From Eublepharis macularius (taxonomy: Eukaryota > Chordata > Lepidosauria > Squamata > Eublepharidae), in contig NC_072796.1 of assembly GCF_028583425.1 (NCBI RefSeq), positions 128,809,464 to 128,873,463 of the forward strand: a stretch of DNA of 64,000 bases, read 5' to 3'. Below the pieces are notes generated by a model. The model did no database searches. It had not been told where the DNA came from and saw only the letters and a program-made list of their open reading frames with translations. This document shows, one piece after another, positions 1-9,605 of this stretch (position 1 is the first letter of the stretch; the number at the start of each line of letters is the position of its first letter). A program made the position numbers and the translations under genes.

Positions 1-1309
1 TGTGTCACCCCCTGTGCCCCAGTGGTCTCTCTCCCTGGTCCTGGCTAGGTTGATGTTGCCCCCTTTTGAGCCTTTGGCTACGTGCCCTCTGGACTTGCTC
101 TCCTACAAGGTGGCATTCCTCGTGGCGATCACTTCTGCCAGATGGGTCAGCGAACTGGCTGCTCTTAGGGCAGATCCCCCGTTCCTTCGCTTTCATGCGA
201 ATAAGGTGGTCTTGCGACCGTGTCTTTCGTTCCTGCCCAAGGTGGTGTCAACCTTCCACCTTTCACAAGAGATTTCTCTGCCTGTATTTTTCCCTGAAGC
301 TTCTACTAAAGGGGAAAAGGCCCTCCACAGTTTGGATCTGCGGAGGGCTTTGGCTTTTTATTTGGAAAGGACAAGGGTGTTCAGGAGCAGTCCCTACCTT
401 TTTGTGTGTTTCGGGGCGAAGGACAAGGGCCGCAGGGCGTCTGCACAGACGGTGTCCCGTTGGATTGTGACAGCCATTGTGAAGGCCTACGCCACGGCTA
501 AGGTGGACTGTCCTTTGGGTGTCAGGGCTCACTCCACACGGTCCCAGGCGGCATCTTCGGCACTGCTCAAGGGTATACCTTTAGCTAATATTTGCAGGGC
601 TGCAACTTGGTCGTCCGCCGATACATTTGTATGGCATTACGCTGTGGATGTAAATGCCAATGAAGATGTAGCTGTTGCTAGGGCCGTCCTCCATTCCTTG
701 TTTCCCTAGGAGTATGCTGGTTAATATGCTCCAATGGGGAGGTGGAGGCGCTGTATATGGTGTATATTATGTATATATATATTTATACTTGCTGGATGTT
801 GTGGGGTTGGTATGTTTTCTTTTGCCACATATGTATATGTGTATATATGTTGTCTTGTTTCTTTCCTGTTGTATAATAAAATTGAGTTGGATTTCACCCC
901 ACCTTCCTTATTGTGTGAAGCTTGGTACTCTCCCATGTGTGGAGGCACAGAAGAACGAAGATGAAGACAGGGTTAACATACCTGTAACTTATGTTCATCG
1001 AGTTCTTCTGTGCCGACACACAATCCTCCCTCCTACCCCGCTGTGAACTCCAACGCAGATTGCTGTACTATGGCTGGGCTATGGCTCTAGTCTTTATCGG
1101 GGTTATGGCTCTGTGTATTGGATGAGCGGCGGCAAGGGAGAACTGAGGGAAGGGGCCGTTGGCCGCTGGAGGAGCATGTGACCGTTTGGGCGGGAAACGG
1201 TTGCTGAGGCGCGCGGCAAACGGCCCCTTCGGAGCTGGGAAAGCGATAAAAAATCCGGCGGCTGGCCTGCGCGTGCGCAGTATAAATTCTGCATTTTAAC
1301 AAGTATGGA
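1..1309 (+). mobile_element. Right part of a DIRS-type tyrosine-recombinase retroelement (fossil)
   Basis: A reading frame from the left edge to 709 encodes a DIRS-family tyrosine recombinase: SARWVSELAAL carries the conserved Arg, VRAHSTRSQAASSAL the HxxR box, and CRAATWSSADTFVWHYAVD the final block with the Tyr region. The left part of the element is outside the window. 710-1,309 resembles the terminal region of reptilian DIRS elements (a stretch starting near 945 with gaagaacgaagatgaagaca and its approximate reverse complement around 995). The recombinase frame is open over its visible length; completeness of the whole element cannot be judged. The right boundary near 1,309 is approximate. 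Confidence 0.8.
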
Positions 1310-1500
1310 AAATTTGGCGTTACATGCAGAATTCAGCAGAATGGCAGCACAGTGTATTGGCTACTTCTTTGTGGATTTGATTTTTGCACAGATTTTTATG
1401 CCCTTTCTCAGATGAACTCTTCATATTATCTTCACAACAATCCTGTGAGATGAATTAGATGCAGGGGGGGGGGGGAGACAATGAGTCTCAATGCTTTATG

Positions 1501-1820
1501 TCTGAGAGTCTCACTACACAAGAAATCTTACACAGAGACACTCAAGTGTAGGGAGACGCAATGTTAGCTGGGAAGTGTAGGTTAAAAAGACAGAGCCGGC
1601 AGAGATCGTTCCTCAGAGGGTTTGTTAATTTCATCTTAGCCTCCCAAAGGCGTTGTTAATTTCACCTCCCCTTCAGGAAGGCAAAAATGAAATTAATAAA
1701 CCCTCTGAGGAGCGATCTCCGCCAGCTCTGTCTTGTTAAACTATGCTTCCCAACTACCATTGTGCCTCCCTACACTCGAGCATCCCGTGTAAGATGTCTC
1801 GTTAAGAGAGACTCTGAGTA
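1501..1820. repeat. Foldback (inverted-repeat) element
   Basis: A left arm containing gtgtagggagacgcaatg and gacagagccggcagagatcg returns inverted on the right (reverse complement of 1,680-1,820) with roughly 85-90% identity over about 140 bp. The centre, near 1,650, carries short copies of ttgttaatttca. No coding sequence. A diverged relative lies at 51,211-51,585. No clear target-site duplication was seen. Confidence 0.75.
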
Positions 1821-1845
1821 GGGATTTGGATCCGTCTCTACATGC

Positions 1846-1990
1846 TGTAGCATAAAGGTTTAGTGGTTGGGTTATGAATTAACACTCTACTAGTTTGACT
1901 CCCACTATTGCCCTGAGCTCAGCAGGTGGCCTGGGGCGAGCCCAGCTCCCCAGCTGTACTATGGGGATAACACTACTATCTTCTGACATT
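1846..1990 (+). repeat. tRNA-derived SINE fragment (type with gagctcagcaggtggcc)
   Basis: Contains a degraded B-box region (agtttgactcccactattgc) followed by gagctcagcaggtggcctgg and a short tail. A better copy is at 8,993-9,200 and an interrupted minus-strand copy at 47,965-48,335. Confidence 0.7.
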
Positions 1991-2217
1991 AACCACTACA
2001 CCACTTTGTCTCTGAAGACTACAGAAGTTCCAGTCCTTTATGTTAAGGTTCCCCTTCATGATCTCAGTAGAGAGTCACTGCCACCCGCTATGCCCCAGGC
2101 TCCCCCCTAAGCCCCATCAGAGAGCAGCAGCTGCTATAGAGACTGGATCAGCTCCCAGCACACTGTTTCTCGTAAGACCGAGAAAAGGATATGCTCAGGA
2201 TATGCTCAAGGCTCCAT

Positions 2218-2321
2218 CAGGCTGCCTCATGCATCTGATGAAGAGAACTTGATTCTCGAAAGCTTATGCTACAATAAAATTGGTTAGTCTTAAAGGTGCT
2301 ACTGGACTCTTTTTGATTTTA
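2218..2321 (+). mobile_element. Penelope-like element terminus, family 2, with hammerhead-like core
   Basis: The stretch gcttatgctacaataaa and the tail ggtgctactggactc are shared with the copies at 15,633-15,846 and 17,609-17,853. The core CTGATGA at 2,235-2,241, a stem-loop gagaa/ttctc and GAAA at 2,258-2,261 followed by gctta match the hammerhead consensus CTGANGA-stem II-GAAA, with one extra base before the stem. PLE terminal repeats are known to carry hammerhead motifs. Confidence 0.65.
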
Positions 2322-2407
2322 CGAATTCTCTAGTCTCTGCTGCCATCTACTGCCTTTTGGAAGCAGGCAAAGTAGGAGGCTCAGAGACATTTTTAGCGTA
2401 GTACATG

Positions 2408-2810
2408 TCTCTGAGCCTGATCTCGTCAGATCTCAGAGCCAAGCTACAAGTGACGTCTGACACAGGTTGGACCCTTGTCAGCTTCCCTCAAGTTTTGATG
2501 GGAAATGTAGGCGTCCTGGTCGTGCAGCTTGGCTCTCCATTACAGCTGCAAGACCAGGATGCCTACATTTCCCATCAAAACTTGAGGGAAGCTGACAAGG
2601 GTCCAACCTGGGTCAGGCGTCACTTGTAGCTTGGCTCTCAGAAGATAAGCAAGGTCGGCCTTTGTTAGGAATTGGATGGGAGACCTCCAACAAAGACCAG
2701 AGTTGCAGAAGCAGGCACTGGCAAGCCACCTCTGTCCGTCTCTTGCCATGAAAACTCCACAACAGGTTGCCGTATATCAGCTATGACTTGACGGCACTTT
2801 CCACCAAGAT
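2408..2810 (+). repeat. 5S-rRNA-derived SINE (Sauria type), split by a 202-bp MITE
   Basis: The head gcctgatctcgtcagatct and the stretch attggatgggagacc are 5S rRNA-like; the 3' part (cttgccatgaaaac through atgacttgacggcact) is the Bov-B-like tail. The copy is interrupted at 2,436-2,637 by a MITE. It is a SINE and not a 5S gene, since the 3' half of 5S is replaced by the tail. Confidence 0.9.
2436..2637. mobile_element. 202-bp foldback MITE, TIR gagccaagctacaagtgacg
   Basis: Long terminal inverted repeats of nearly 90 bp flank a small centre. It sits inside a 5S-SINE, whose interrupted sequence shows the duplicated target TCA at 2,433-2,435 and 2,638-2,640. A second copy of exactly the same length lies at 43,108-43,309. 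No transposase; non-autonomous. Confidence 0.88.
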
Positions 2811-2869
2811 TTAGGTAACAGGAGACGTGAAAGATCTCTGCCTGAGATCTGGGAGAGCAGCTGCCACAT

Positions 2870-3065
2870 GTGAACCTCCTTTATAATGACTCATGCTCTT
2901 GGTCCATCAAGGTTTGTGTTGTCGACTCAGACTGGCCGTGGCTGTTCAGGATCTCAGGAAGAGGACTTTCGGATCCCCTATGGCCTTGTCCTTTTAACTG
3001 GAGACACCACAGATTGAACCTGGCATCTTCCACATGCCATGTGGATGCTCTGCCAGTGAGCCAGT
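2870..3065 (-). repeat. tRNA-derived SINE (type with ctcagtggtagagc)
   Basis: Minus-strand copy: the tRNA-like head (reverse complement of gctctgccagtgagcca) with B box in the stretch gattgaacctggc, and a body ending near 2,870 in the motif ggtccatcaagg. The same family is at 4,053-4,260, 14,620-14,825, 16,231-16,650 and 46,504-46,715. Confidence 0.7.
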
Positions 3066-3304
3066 CAGCGTGGACAAGATTGACCTGGATAAATACGGAT
3101 CGGTGGTATACCGTACGAAAGCTGCTTCACAAGGTCATGTGTGTATATGTGCCATTAAGTAGGTAAAAGAAGAGATTTTATTCCTTTGGCCACCAAAAAC
3201 TCAGTTCTTTACTGACTTGACCTGTGATCCATTTGGAACAGAAGCCACGTAAGGACTTGGGAGCGTCTGGGTGGGTTCAAAAGGGGTGGTCATCCAACTC
3301 AGCA

Positions 3305-3638
3305 TCCTGTTTTAGAGTGACCAACCAGATGCCCACTGGAAGTGCCGGGATATTGGCTGCTTCTGAGCAGACAGCATCTCCAGCTCATCCTGTTTTAGAG
3401 TGACCAACCAGATGCCCACTGGAAGTGCCGGGATATTGGCTGCTTCTGAGCAGACAGCATCTCCAGCTCATCCTGTTTTAGAGTGACCAACCAGATGCCC
3501 ACTGGAAGTGCCGGGATATTGGCTGCTTCTGAGCAGACAGCATCTCCAGCTCATCCTGTTTTAGAGTGACCAACCAGATGCCCACTGGAAGTGCCGGGAT
3601 ATTGGCTGCTTCTGAGCAGACAGCATCTCCAGCTCATC
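3305..3638. repeat. Minisatellite: four identical 83-bp units
   Basis: Units start at 3,305, 3,388, 3,471 and 3,554 and appear identical base for base. The unit begins tcctgttttagagtgacc and ends catctccagctca. Part of the unit (gaccaaccagatgcccact) resembles a dispersed repeat also seen at 14,490-14,530, so a fragment of an old repeat was amplified recently. Confidence 0.95.
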
Positions 3639-3639
3639 C

Positions 3640-4052
3640 AGGGCAACCCTAGGACGACTTTTGCCCATTGAAGTCTGTAGGCTGAGAAAGGTGTAGCTTT
3701 GCTCCGAATTGCACTCAGAATTGCGCTTTCAGTCTTTGCAAACAGGGAAGCACAAAAAAATAATCCTCTCTTTCCCCTCTGATCCTGAACTAAAAAGAAG
3801 AGTTCTACATCGGGGAAGCAGAACCAAGGCAGGTATTTGCCAAAGCCTGAAAAGTGGAGAAGGATCCGATAGAAGTTCCATATTCATGCAAAAATGTCAG
3901 CGAGAAGCAGCTTGTGCATTGGAGGCGTCGCATGGAACAAGAATAGCTCCTGGCCTATTTTTATATTGATCTCTGGGCTCCGCTGAAGTCATGCCAAGAA
4001 AATGTGCATACGAGAATCCATAGGATTAAACAATTCTCCAATTGCACATTGC
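3640..4052. other. No gene or recognised repeat
   Basis: I see no coding region with family resemblance and no repeat with a second copy in the window. Short chance reading frames only. Confidence 0.5.
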
Positions 4053-4260
4053 AGACATGAAGCTGCCTTATACTGAATCAAACCGCTGATCCATCAGGGA
4101 CAATATGGTCTACTCATACTGGCAGTGGCTTCCCAGGGCCTCAGGCAGAGGTCTGTCCTATCACCTATTACTGGGTCCTTTTTAGCTGGAGATGCCGGGG
4201 ATTGAACATGGGACCTTCTGCAGGCAAAGCAGAGGCTCTACCACTGAGCCACAACCTCTC
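4053..4260 (-). repeat. tRNA-derived SINE (type with ctcagtggtagagc)
   Basis: A well kept minus-strand copy: gaagctgccttatactgaat at the 3' side, ctggcagtggcttccc in the middle, and the tRNA-like head with gattgaacatgggacc and gctctaccactgagcca at the right end. Confidence 0.8.
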
Positions 4261-4307
4261 CCCATATCAAGCATCTCTAGATTCCTATCTTGTGACTACT
4301 AACACTG

Positions 4308-4660
4308 CATTCCCATCCATCCATCCACCCTCCCACCCACCTACTCAGCCACCCATCTGTACATCCATCCTTCCATCTGTCCGTCCATCCACCTTTCCAC
4401 CCTCCCACCCACCCACCCACACACCCATCCGTCCATCCGTCCATCCACCCACCCACCCTAACTCATCCACCCATCTGTACATCCGTCCATCCGTCCATCC
4501 ATCCGTCCGTCCATCCATCCATCCATCTGTCCATCCATCCACCCATCCACCCTCCCTCCCACCCACCCACTCATCCACCCATCTGTACATCCATTCATCT
4601 ACCCACCCTCCCTCCCAACCCGTCTGTCCATCCATCCATCCGTCCATCCCATTTTTATCT
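4308..4660. repeat. Long (CCAT)n-type microsatellite, interrupted
   Basis: About 350 bp of catc/cacc/cgtc tetranucleotide units with interruptions (ctgtacatccat recurs several times). The long reading frames on both strands here are products of the repeat and are not genes. Confidence 0.95.
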
Positions 4661-5164
4661 TATCCTCCTTCAAGGAGCTCAGAACTGCCTTCATGCTTCT
4701 CCTACTCTCTCATCACACAACCGCCCTGAGCAGGCGGTTAGACTGAGTGAAACTGGCTGGCCCAAGTTCACCTGGTGAATTATATGGTTGGGTGGGGAGT
4801 TGAAGCCAGTTTCCCAGGTCCTAGTTTGAGATTCTAATCTCTACACGACTTGCAGGCTGTCATAAAGTTAGCAAGTACCAAACTCACGCAAAGAAAGTGT
4901 TCATTCATCAGCACCTCCAAGTCACATAATGGGTTACAAATGCTGTAAAAAAATAAAAGAATATCCAAAACCGAAATCCAGACGTTGGTTAAATGGCTCC
5001 CTGCCTTGGACACCATTAGTGCTACAGCCGGTCCCAGCTGAGACAGGTCACATTTTTTGTATATGTATCATCCTGCCGCTATACAGGAACTCCGTGCATG
5101 TAGAAAATGAGAAGATCCAGGAGAATACTTGATAACTTTCAACATGCAGGGCCAACTCCTGGGA
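4661..5164. other. No gene or recognised repeat
   Basis: Ordinary sequence with short chance frames; nothing with a second copy in the window. Confidence 0.45.
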
Positions 5165-5680
5165 AAGTAGTTTATTTTTTTAATTTATTTTATTTTTATT
5201 TATGTCATTTACAGTCCACCTTTCCCACTGAGACTCAAGATGGACTACATAGTATGAGATTAGTACAATCTGCATCAAGGACATTTGCATAAACAATGCC
5301 ATAGGATAAATAGATATAAGTTTACAAAGACACAGCATTAGCAAAAATCCAATACAGAGTAGAAGAAATGCTGAAATAGAACATAATCAATTCTAGGACT
5401 GACATTAGACAATATGAAGCACGATAGTGCATGAGTACATATTTAAAGCAGCAGATAATATGTAAGGCACATAGTGGTGAAGTCTATGGTCCCTAACTCC
5501 TTAGCAAAGCATCTGAGACCCCCTCCCTACAATACAGCCCTCCTATCTGAATAAAACCTTTTTTTGAATAATTCGGATTTGCATCGTTTGCAGAAAGCCA
5601 GGTGAGGGGGGGCTCTCCTGACCTTCTCAGGTGGGCCGTTCCACCGGGTAGGGGCCTGTTGTGCAGTCATTGGCAGAACA
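5165..5680 (-). mobile_element. L2/CR1-like LINE, 3' end of ORF2 plus 3' UTR
   Basis: On the minus strand near 5,570-5,660 a translated stretch reads like the end of LINE ORF2 (WNGPPEKVRRAPPHLAF, CKRCKSELF). The 3' UTR follows, with the tail motif tgagtctcagtgggaaagg seen in many copies here (9,540, 20,330, 63,290). 5'-truncated, with decayed ends. Confidence 0.7.
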
Positions 5681-6129
5681 ATATCTTGTGGCCTTGGAGG
5701 TGCCCTGTGGTTCTTTGCTGTTGATGTGCTGAAAATGTCTTTAGCAGTGGGGGTGGGGAGGAGAGAACAAATGGAAAAGTGATTTCACCAGGGCCTGGGG
5801 GTGGTAGAATTCACCCACAGGATCCTGGTATTTAAATTGTCTGTCCTTTTGCTTTCTGATGCATTTTGCTGAGCAAAACTGACAAGCGGTGCCATCTAGT
5901 GTCATGAACCAGCATACCTGTGACGGGGTGGGAAGCAACATTCCTCAGAACAAGTATTTCTTCACTTCGGAAGTAACTGCAAGATTCGGTCTAACGGCCA
6001 CCAAAGCATTGTTGCCGACAGAAAGATTTTCACTCATGGAGTGCTGCTTTCTCACTTTCCCCTTCTTCTTCAGCCCCAAATGTTCCCCAAAATGTCACTC
6101 CCAAAGGACATTTAAACTTAGCATCCTCT

Positions 6130-6260
6130 ACATCCCTATGACATTGTTTATGGAAATGTTCTTGACACTGTATGGAAATGCCTGCCCTTGTCCTTGCCAC
6201 TAATCATACTAACCTCACACTATGTAATCCACCTTGAGTATCAGTGAGAAAGGCAGAATA

Positions 6261-6303
<43 letters not shown>

Positions 6304-6310
6304 ATACTGT
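6130..6310 (+). mobile_element. L2/CR1-like LINE 3' tail with (AAAT)n
   Basis: Contains the family motif cacactatgtaatccacctt and ends in about 12 tandem aaat units (6,257-6,306), the usual 3' end of this LINE family in the window. Confidence 0.75.
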
Positions 6311-6467
6311 GAAGGAGGAAACTCCATTCTGCCACTTCAGGATCTTCCCTCTCATTAGCTGTATCCTCTGTCAGATTCCCTTGCCAAAGGACTCCAGTTT
6401 GGTCTATGCCAAGCAAATGTATTTTAGTGTGGTGTAATGGTTAAAGGTGTAATGGTTAGAACAGCCG

Positions 6468-6805
6468 GATTTGGGTCCAGTGGCTCCTTTGAGACCAACA
6501 AGTTATTCAGGGTGTAAGCTTTCGAGAGTCAGAGCTCCCTTCTTCAGGCACATTTTCAGGGTGTAAGCTTTCAAGAGTCAGAGCTCCCTTCTTCAGGCAC
6601 ATTTTCAGGGTGTAAGCTTTCGAGGGTCAGAGCTCCCTTCTTCAGGCACATTTTCAGGGTGTAAGCTTTCGAGAGTCATGGCTCCTTTTGTCAGACAGAA
6701 GGGAGCTCTGACTCTCGAAAGCTTACTCTCTCAAAGTTTTGTTGGTCTCTAAGGTGCCACAGGACTCAAATCCTGCTCTTCTACTGTAAACCAGCATGGC
6801 TACTC
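6468..6805. mobile_element. Penelope-like terminus with four hammerhead-like cores at 49-bp spacing, then an inverted copy
   Basis: The plus-strand motif cagggtgtaagctttc occurs at 6,508, 6,557, 6,606 and 6,655, exactly 49 bp apart. On the minus strand each unit reads as cctgaagaagggagctctga followed by ctctcGAAAgctta: CTGAAGA, a hairpin (gggag/ctctc) and GAAA. After 6,690 a plus-strand copy follows (gggagctctgactctcGAAA gctta, then ggtctctaaggtgccac). Organisation is a head-to-tail array followed by an inverted unit. Confidence 0.7.
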
Positions 6806-6817
6806 ACATAAAACTGT

Positions 6818-7010
6818 CCTTGTAGTAGTTAGAAAGTCAGATTAGGATCTGAGGGACCCAGGTTCGAATCCCTGCTCTGCCATCGAAGCTCACTGGCTGA
6901 CCTTGGGCCAGTCACACATTCTCAGTCTAATCTACCTCACAGGGTGATTCTGAAGGGGAGAATGTTGTAAGCTGCTTTGGCTCCTCATTGAGGAGAACGG
7001 TGGAGTAGAG
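6818..7010 (+). repeat. tRNA-derived SINE (type with ccaggttcgaatccctgctc)
   Basis: B box ggttcgaatcc, then accttgggccagtcacac, ctacctcacagggtg and a tail with gtaagctgctttgg ending in taaataaa. Further copies at 32,315-32,517 and 62,950-63,140. Confidence 0.85.
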
Positions 7011-7244
7011 ATGAAGTAAATAAAAACATGTTGTGAGAGAATCCTGAAGAGCAGCTGCTGACTTTCTATATATTTGTATTTGTTTTTGTATTCCAGTTTA
7101 TTTATTTTTGGATTCCATTTTGTACTTTTTCCTCCCAGAAGGCCAAGGCTCCAACTTGACATGAGCACCACTGTAAACGTGCCTGCTCAGCATTTTGGAC
7201 AGAATGCTGACAACACCAGGTCTTACAACACCCCTCTGACGAGC

Positions 7245-7350
7245 ATTCAGCCCGATGAAGCGTTCTGGAGAACTTGAAAGTTTGCACAAGGTGTGCCATT
7301 TTTTTATTGGTCCTAATAAAAGGATTCAGGTGACTTTTGTTCTTGTTTCT
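7245..7350 (+). mobile_element. Decayed Penelope-like terminus, family 3
   Basis: The order ccgatga, hairpin gttct-gg-agaac, tGAAAg, ttgcaca, and ttggtcctaataaaagg parallels the two better families and a common reptilian PLE end. The hammerhead-like core is recognisable but altered at its first base. Boundaries are approximate. Confidence 0.5.
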
Positions 7351-7644
7351 GAACCAATTTGAGTGGTAGATAGGAGACCGTATTTCCAATTCTCCCTGTG
7401 AAAGTTAAAAACAAAATACCAAGGATAAATGTTGCCCAGGCTAGAAGTGCTAGTTTTCTACTTCCAGGGTGATTTTTTTTTTTAAAGAAAATGTAGTTGA
7501 GTAATCAAAAATGTGATCCGACCTACGTTCTTCTTTGTTTATGGTACTCCTCTCCTCCATTTGATCCTCACAACAACTCTGTGAAGCAGGTTGGGCACTA
7601 GTCCAGCGAGGTTTTTTTTTTGGCAAAGGGAGATTTGAAACTGA

Positions 7645-8164
7645 GAGCAAAGCTACAAGTGACTTTCTTCACGTGGAGAACACTAGATTTTTCTCGCAAG
7701 GTTACCTGGGAAGTGAAGTCCAAGTGGTCCTTCCCCTCTCTGTTAGAATCATTGCCTGAAGAGCCACAAGAGGGCTTCGTTTGGGGGCGGGCAGCTGCTA
7801 CTTTCTCCCAGGGCATCCTGCAGGCTGCCTGCTCCCGGGGAGCTGCTCTGGAAGTGGCTGCACTGGTGAAGCTTCAGCCGCAGCGACAGCAGAAGAATCT
7901 GCAGCAAATCCTTCCACTGTCACTGAGGCTGAAGCTTCACCGACGCGGCAGCTTTCTCCAAAGCAGCTCCCCGGGAGCAGGCAGCCCGTAGGACGCCCTG
8001 GGAGAAAGTAGCAGCTGCCCGCCCCCAAACGAAGCCCTCTTGTGGCTCTTCATGCAGCGATTCTAACAAAGAGGGGAAGCACCACTCAGACATCACTTCC
8101 CAAGTAACCTTGCAAGAAAAATCTAGTGTTCTCCACATGAAGGAAGTCACTTATAGTCACACTC
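7645..8164. mobile_element. 520-bp foldback element, TIR gagcaaagctacaagtgac
   Basis: The left half (7,645-7,900) returns inverted on the right: for example ttcgtttgggggcgggcagc at 7,777 against its complement near 8,030, and the aagttacctgggaagtga region against 8,090-8,110. The terminal sequence resembles that of the 202-bp MITE, so the two are probably related. Flanks show TGA on the left and TTGA on the right, compatible with a 3-bp duplication. Frames in both arms are mirror images, not genes. Confidence 0.85.
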
Positions 8165-8992
8165 TTGAGTCTTTCCTGTCCCTATCCAACACTGGCCACT
8201 GGCTCTCACTCTGAAGACACAGACGATTCAATACTCGACTGCATCATTTCCATCTCGTTCTGCTAGATACATGAACCTCAGCTCACAAAAGCTACCCATG
8301 TTCCATCCATTTTCTAGGGTCATGAGAACTAGCCCTACATGGCATAGAATTCGAGAACCTGACACTCTCTGGAGTAGCCGAGCCCACTGTGGGAATGCAG
8401 AATTAGTCACAGAGTTGCAGTCCTGTCTCAGCATCCGTCATAGAAGCCGCCGCCGTCTCCCAGCAGACTTCAGATTCCGGCCTCTCACAAGCGCCTCTCG
8501 GATGACTTTGCAAGCGAGAATCTCTGTGGATAATCAGAAATGAAGCAACACATCTCAGGAAGAATAAAAATGACATTTTTCTGTGCGGGTGAAAGCTGGT
8601 GATATGCACTGTGAGCATTTCGGAATGCACATGCCTTCTAAAGTGGCTTGCACGAAAACTGCGGTGCAAAAGCTTGGGAGAAATTGAGGCACTTACGTCC
8701 ACAGTTGCCAGAAATGAGGGTGACCAGATTCTCCACTAATTAATTAGCCTCTTAATTAGCCACAATCGGTATTTTATATTTATATCCTCGGCCACAACCC
8801 TAAAGTTCAAGGCACCTCACAAAGCACCCCACCAAAACCAAATAAAATATCTTCAGATTAACATTTCAATCCATTTTGCCCATCCGTAACCCAAAGCTTC
8901 CAGCCCAGACTTACAGGTTTTGTCATACTTTCAAAGGACACTCAGGTCTGGACTTGGGTGAGTCTATTGCGGAAAGGAATGTCCTAAGAGGG
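8165..8992. other. No gene or recognised repeat
   Basis: Nothing with a second copy in the window was recognised. A short hairpin ctaattaattag/cttaattag lies at 8,735-8,760. Confidence 0.4.
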
Positions 8993-9205
8993 GGGCCGCC
9001 ATTAAGTGATTGGATTGCGAATCAGCATTCTGCTGGTTCGAATCCCACTACTGCCATGAGCTCAGCAGGTGGCCTTGGGTAAGCCACTCCTCTCAGCCCC
9101 AGCTCCTCAGCTGTATTATGGGGGTAATAACAACACTGACTTTGTTCACCACTCTGAGTGCAATACTAATGTGTCTAGAAGAGCGGAGTATAAACACAGT
9201 TGTCA
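8993..9205 (+). repeat. tRNA-derived SINE (type with gagctcagcaggtggcc), best copy
   Basis: A-box region ttaagtgattggattgc, B box ggttcgaatcc, then tgccatgagctcagcaggtg, ggccttgggtaagcc and the tail gagtgcaatactaatgtgtc. Confidence 0.85.
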
Positions 9206-9539
9206 TTATCGCCATCATCTTACTCTATTCTTTGTATCTGTGAACCCAAGGTGTAATTCAGAGGATGACCCTAGTGTGTCTCAGAGATAAGGATGGGCCC
9301 CCTTGGAGGAGGTGGTAAGAACATGAGAGAATTTATACTCAATCAGACCAGAGGACAGTCTAGAGTAGTGTTTCCCAACTAGGGTTCTGGGCTTCCACAG
9401 AACATTATCAGGGGGGGTCTGCAAGAAATTGTGGAATAAATTAAAAAAAATCTTGAAATACCACAAAAAATTCCAAAATATGGTTATTAAGCTTCATATT
9501 TTTTCTTGTGATGTAAGCTGAGATACACACACTCCAGCT

Positions 9540-9605
9540 TTTTAATTTATTTATTTAATTCATTTATGCCATGTATAGTCTGCCTTTCTCACAGAGACTC
9601 AAGAC
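9540..9605 (-). mobile_element. L2/CR1-like LINE 3' end, left piece (split by hAT element)
   Basis: Ends tctcacagagactcaagac at 9,605 and resumes at 11,158 after the insertion; compare the uninterrupted copies at 5,215 and 20,370. Confidence 0.8.

Noticed and set aside
3305-3638. CRISPR array
   Set aside because: Units are contiguous 83-bp tandem copies without variable spacers, in a vertebrate genome.
4053-4260. tRNA gene
   Set aside because: A and B boxes are tRNA-like but no cloverleaf closes and the sequence continues into a SINE body.
4202-4729. Long open frames on both strands rich in Pro, Ser and His
   Set aside because: They are translations of the tetranucleotide microsatellite and change content with the repeat frame.
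6508-6700. CRISPR-like repeats with 49-bp period
   Set aside because: The whole unit repeats; there are no unique spacers.
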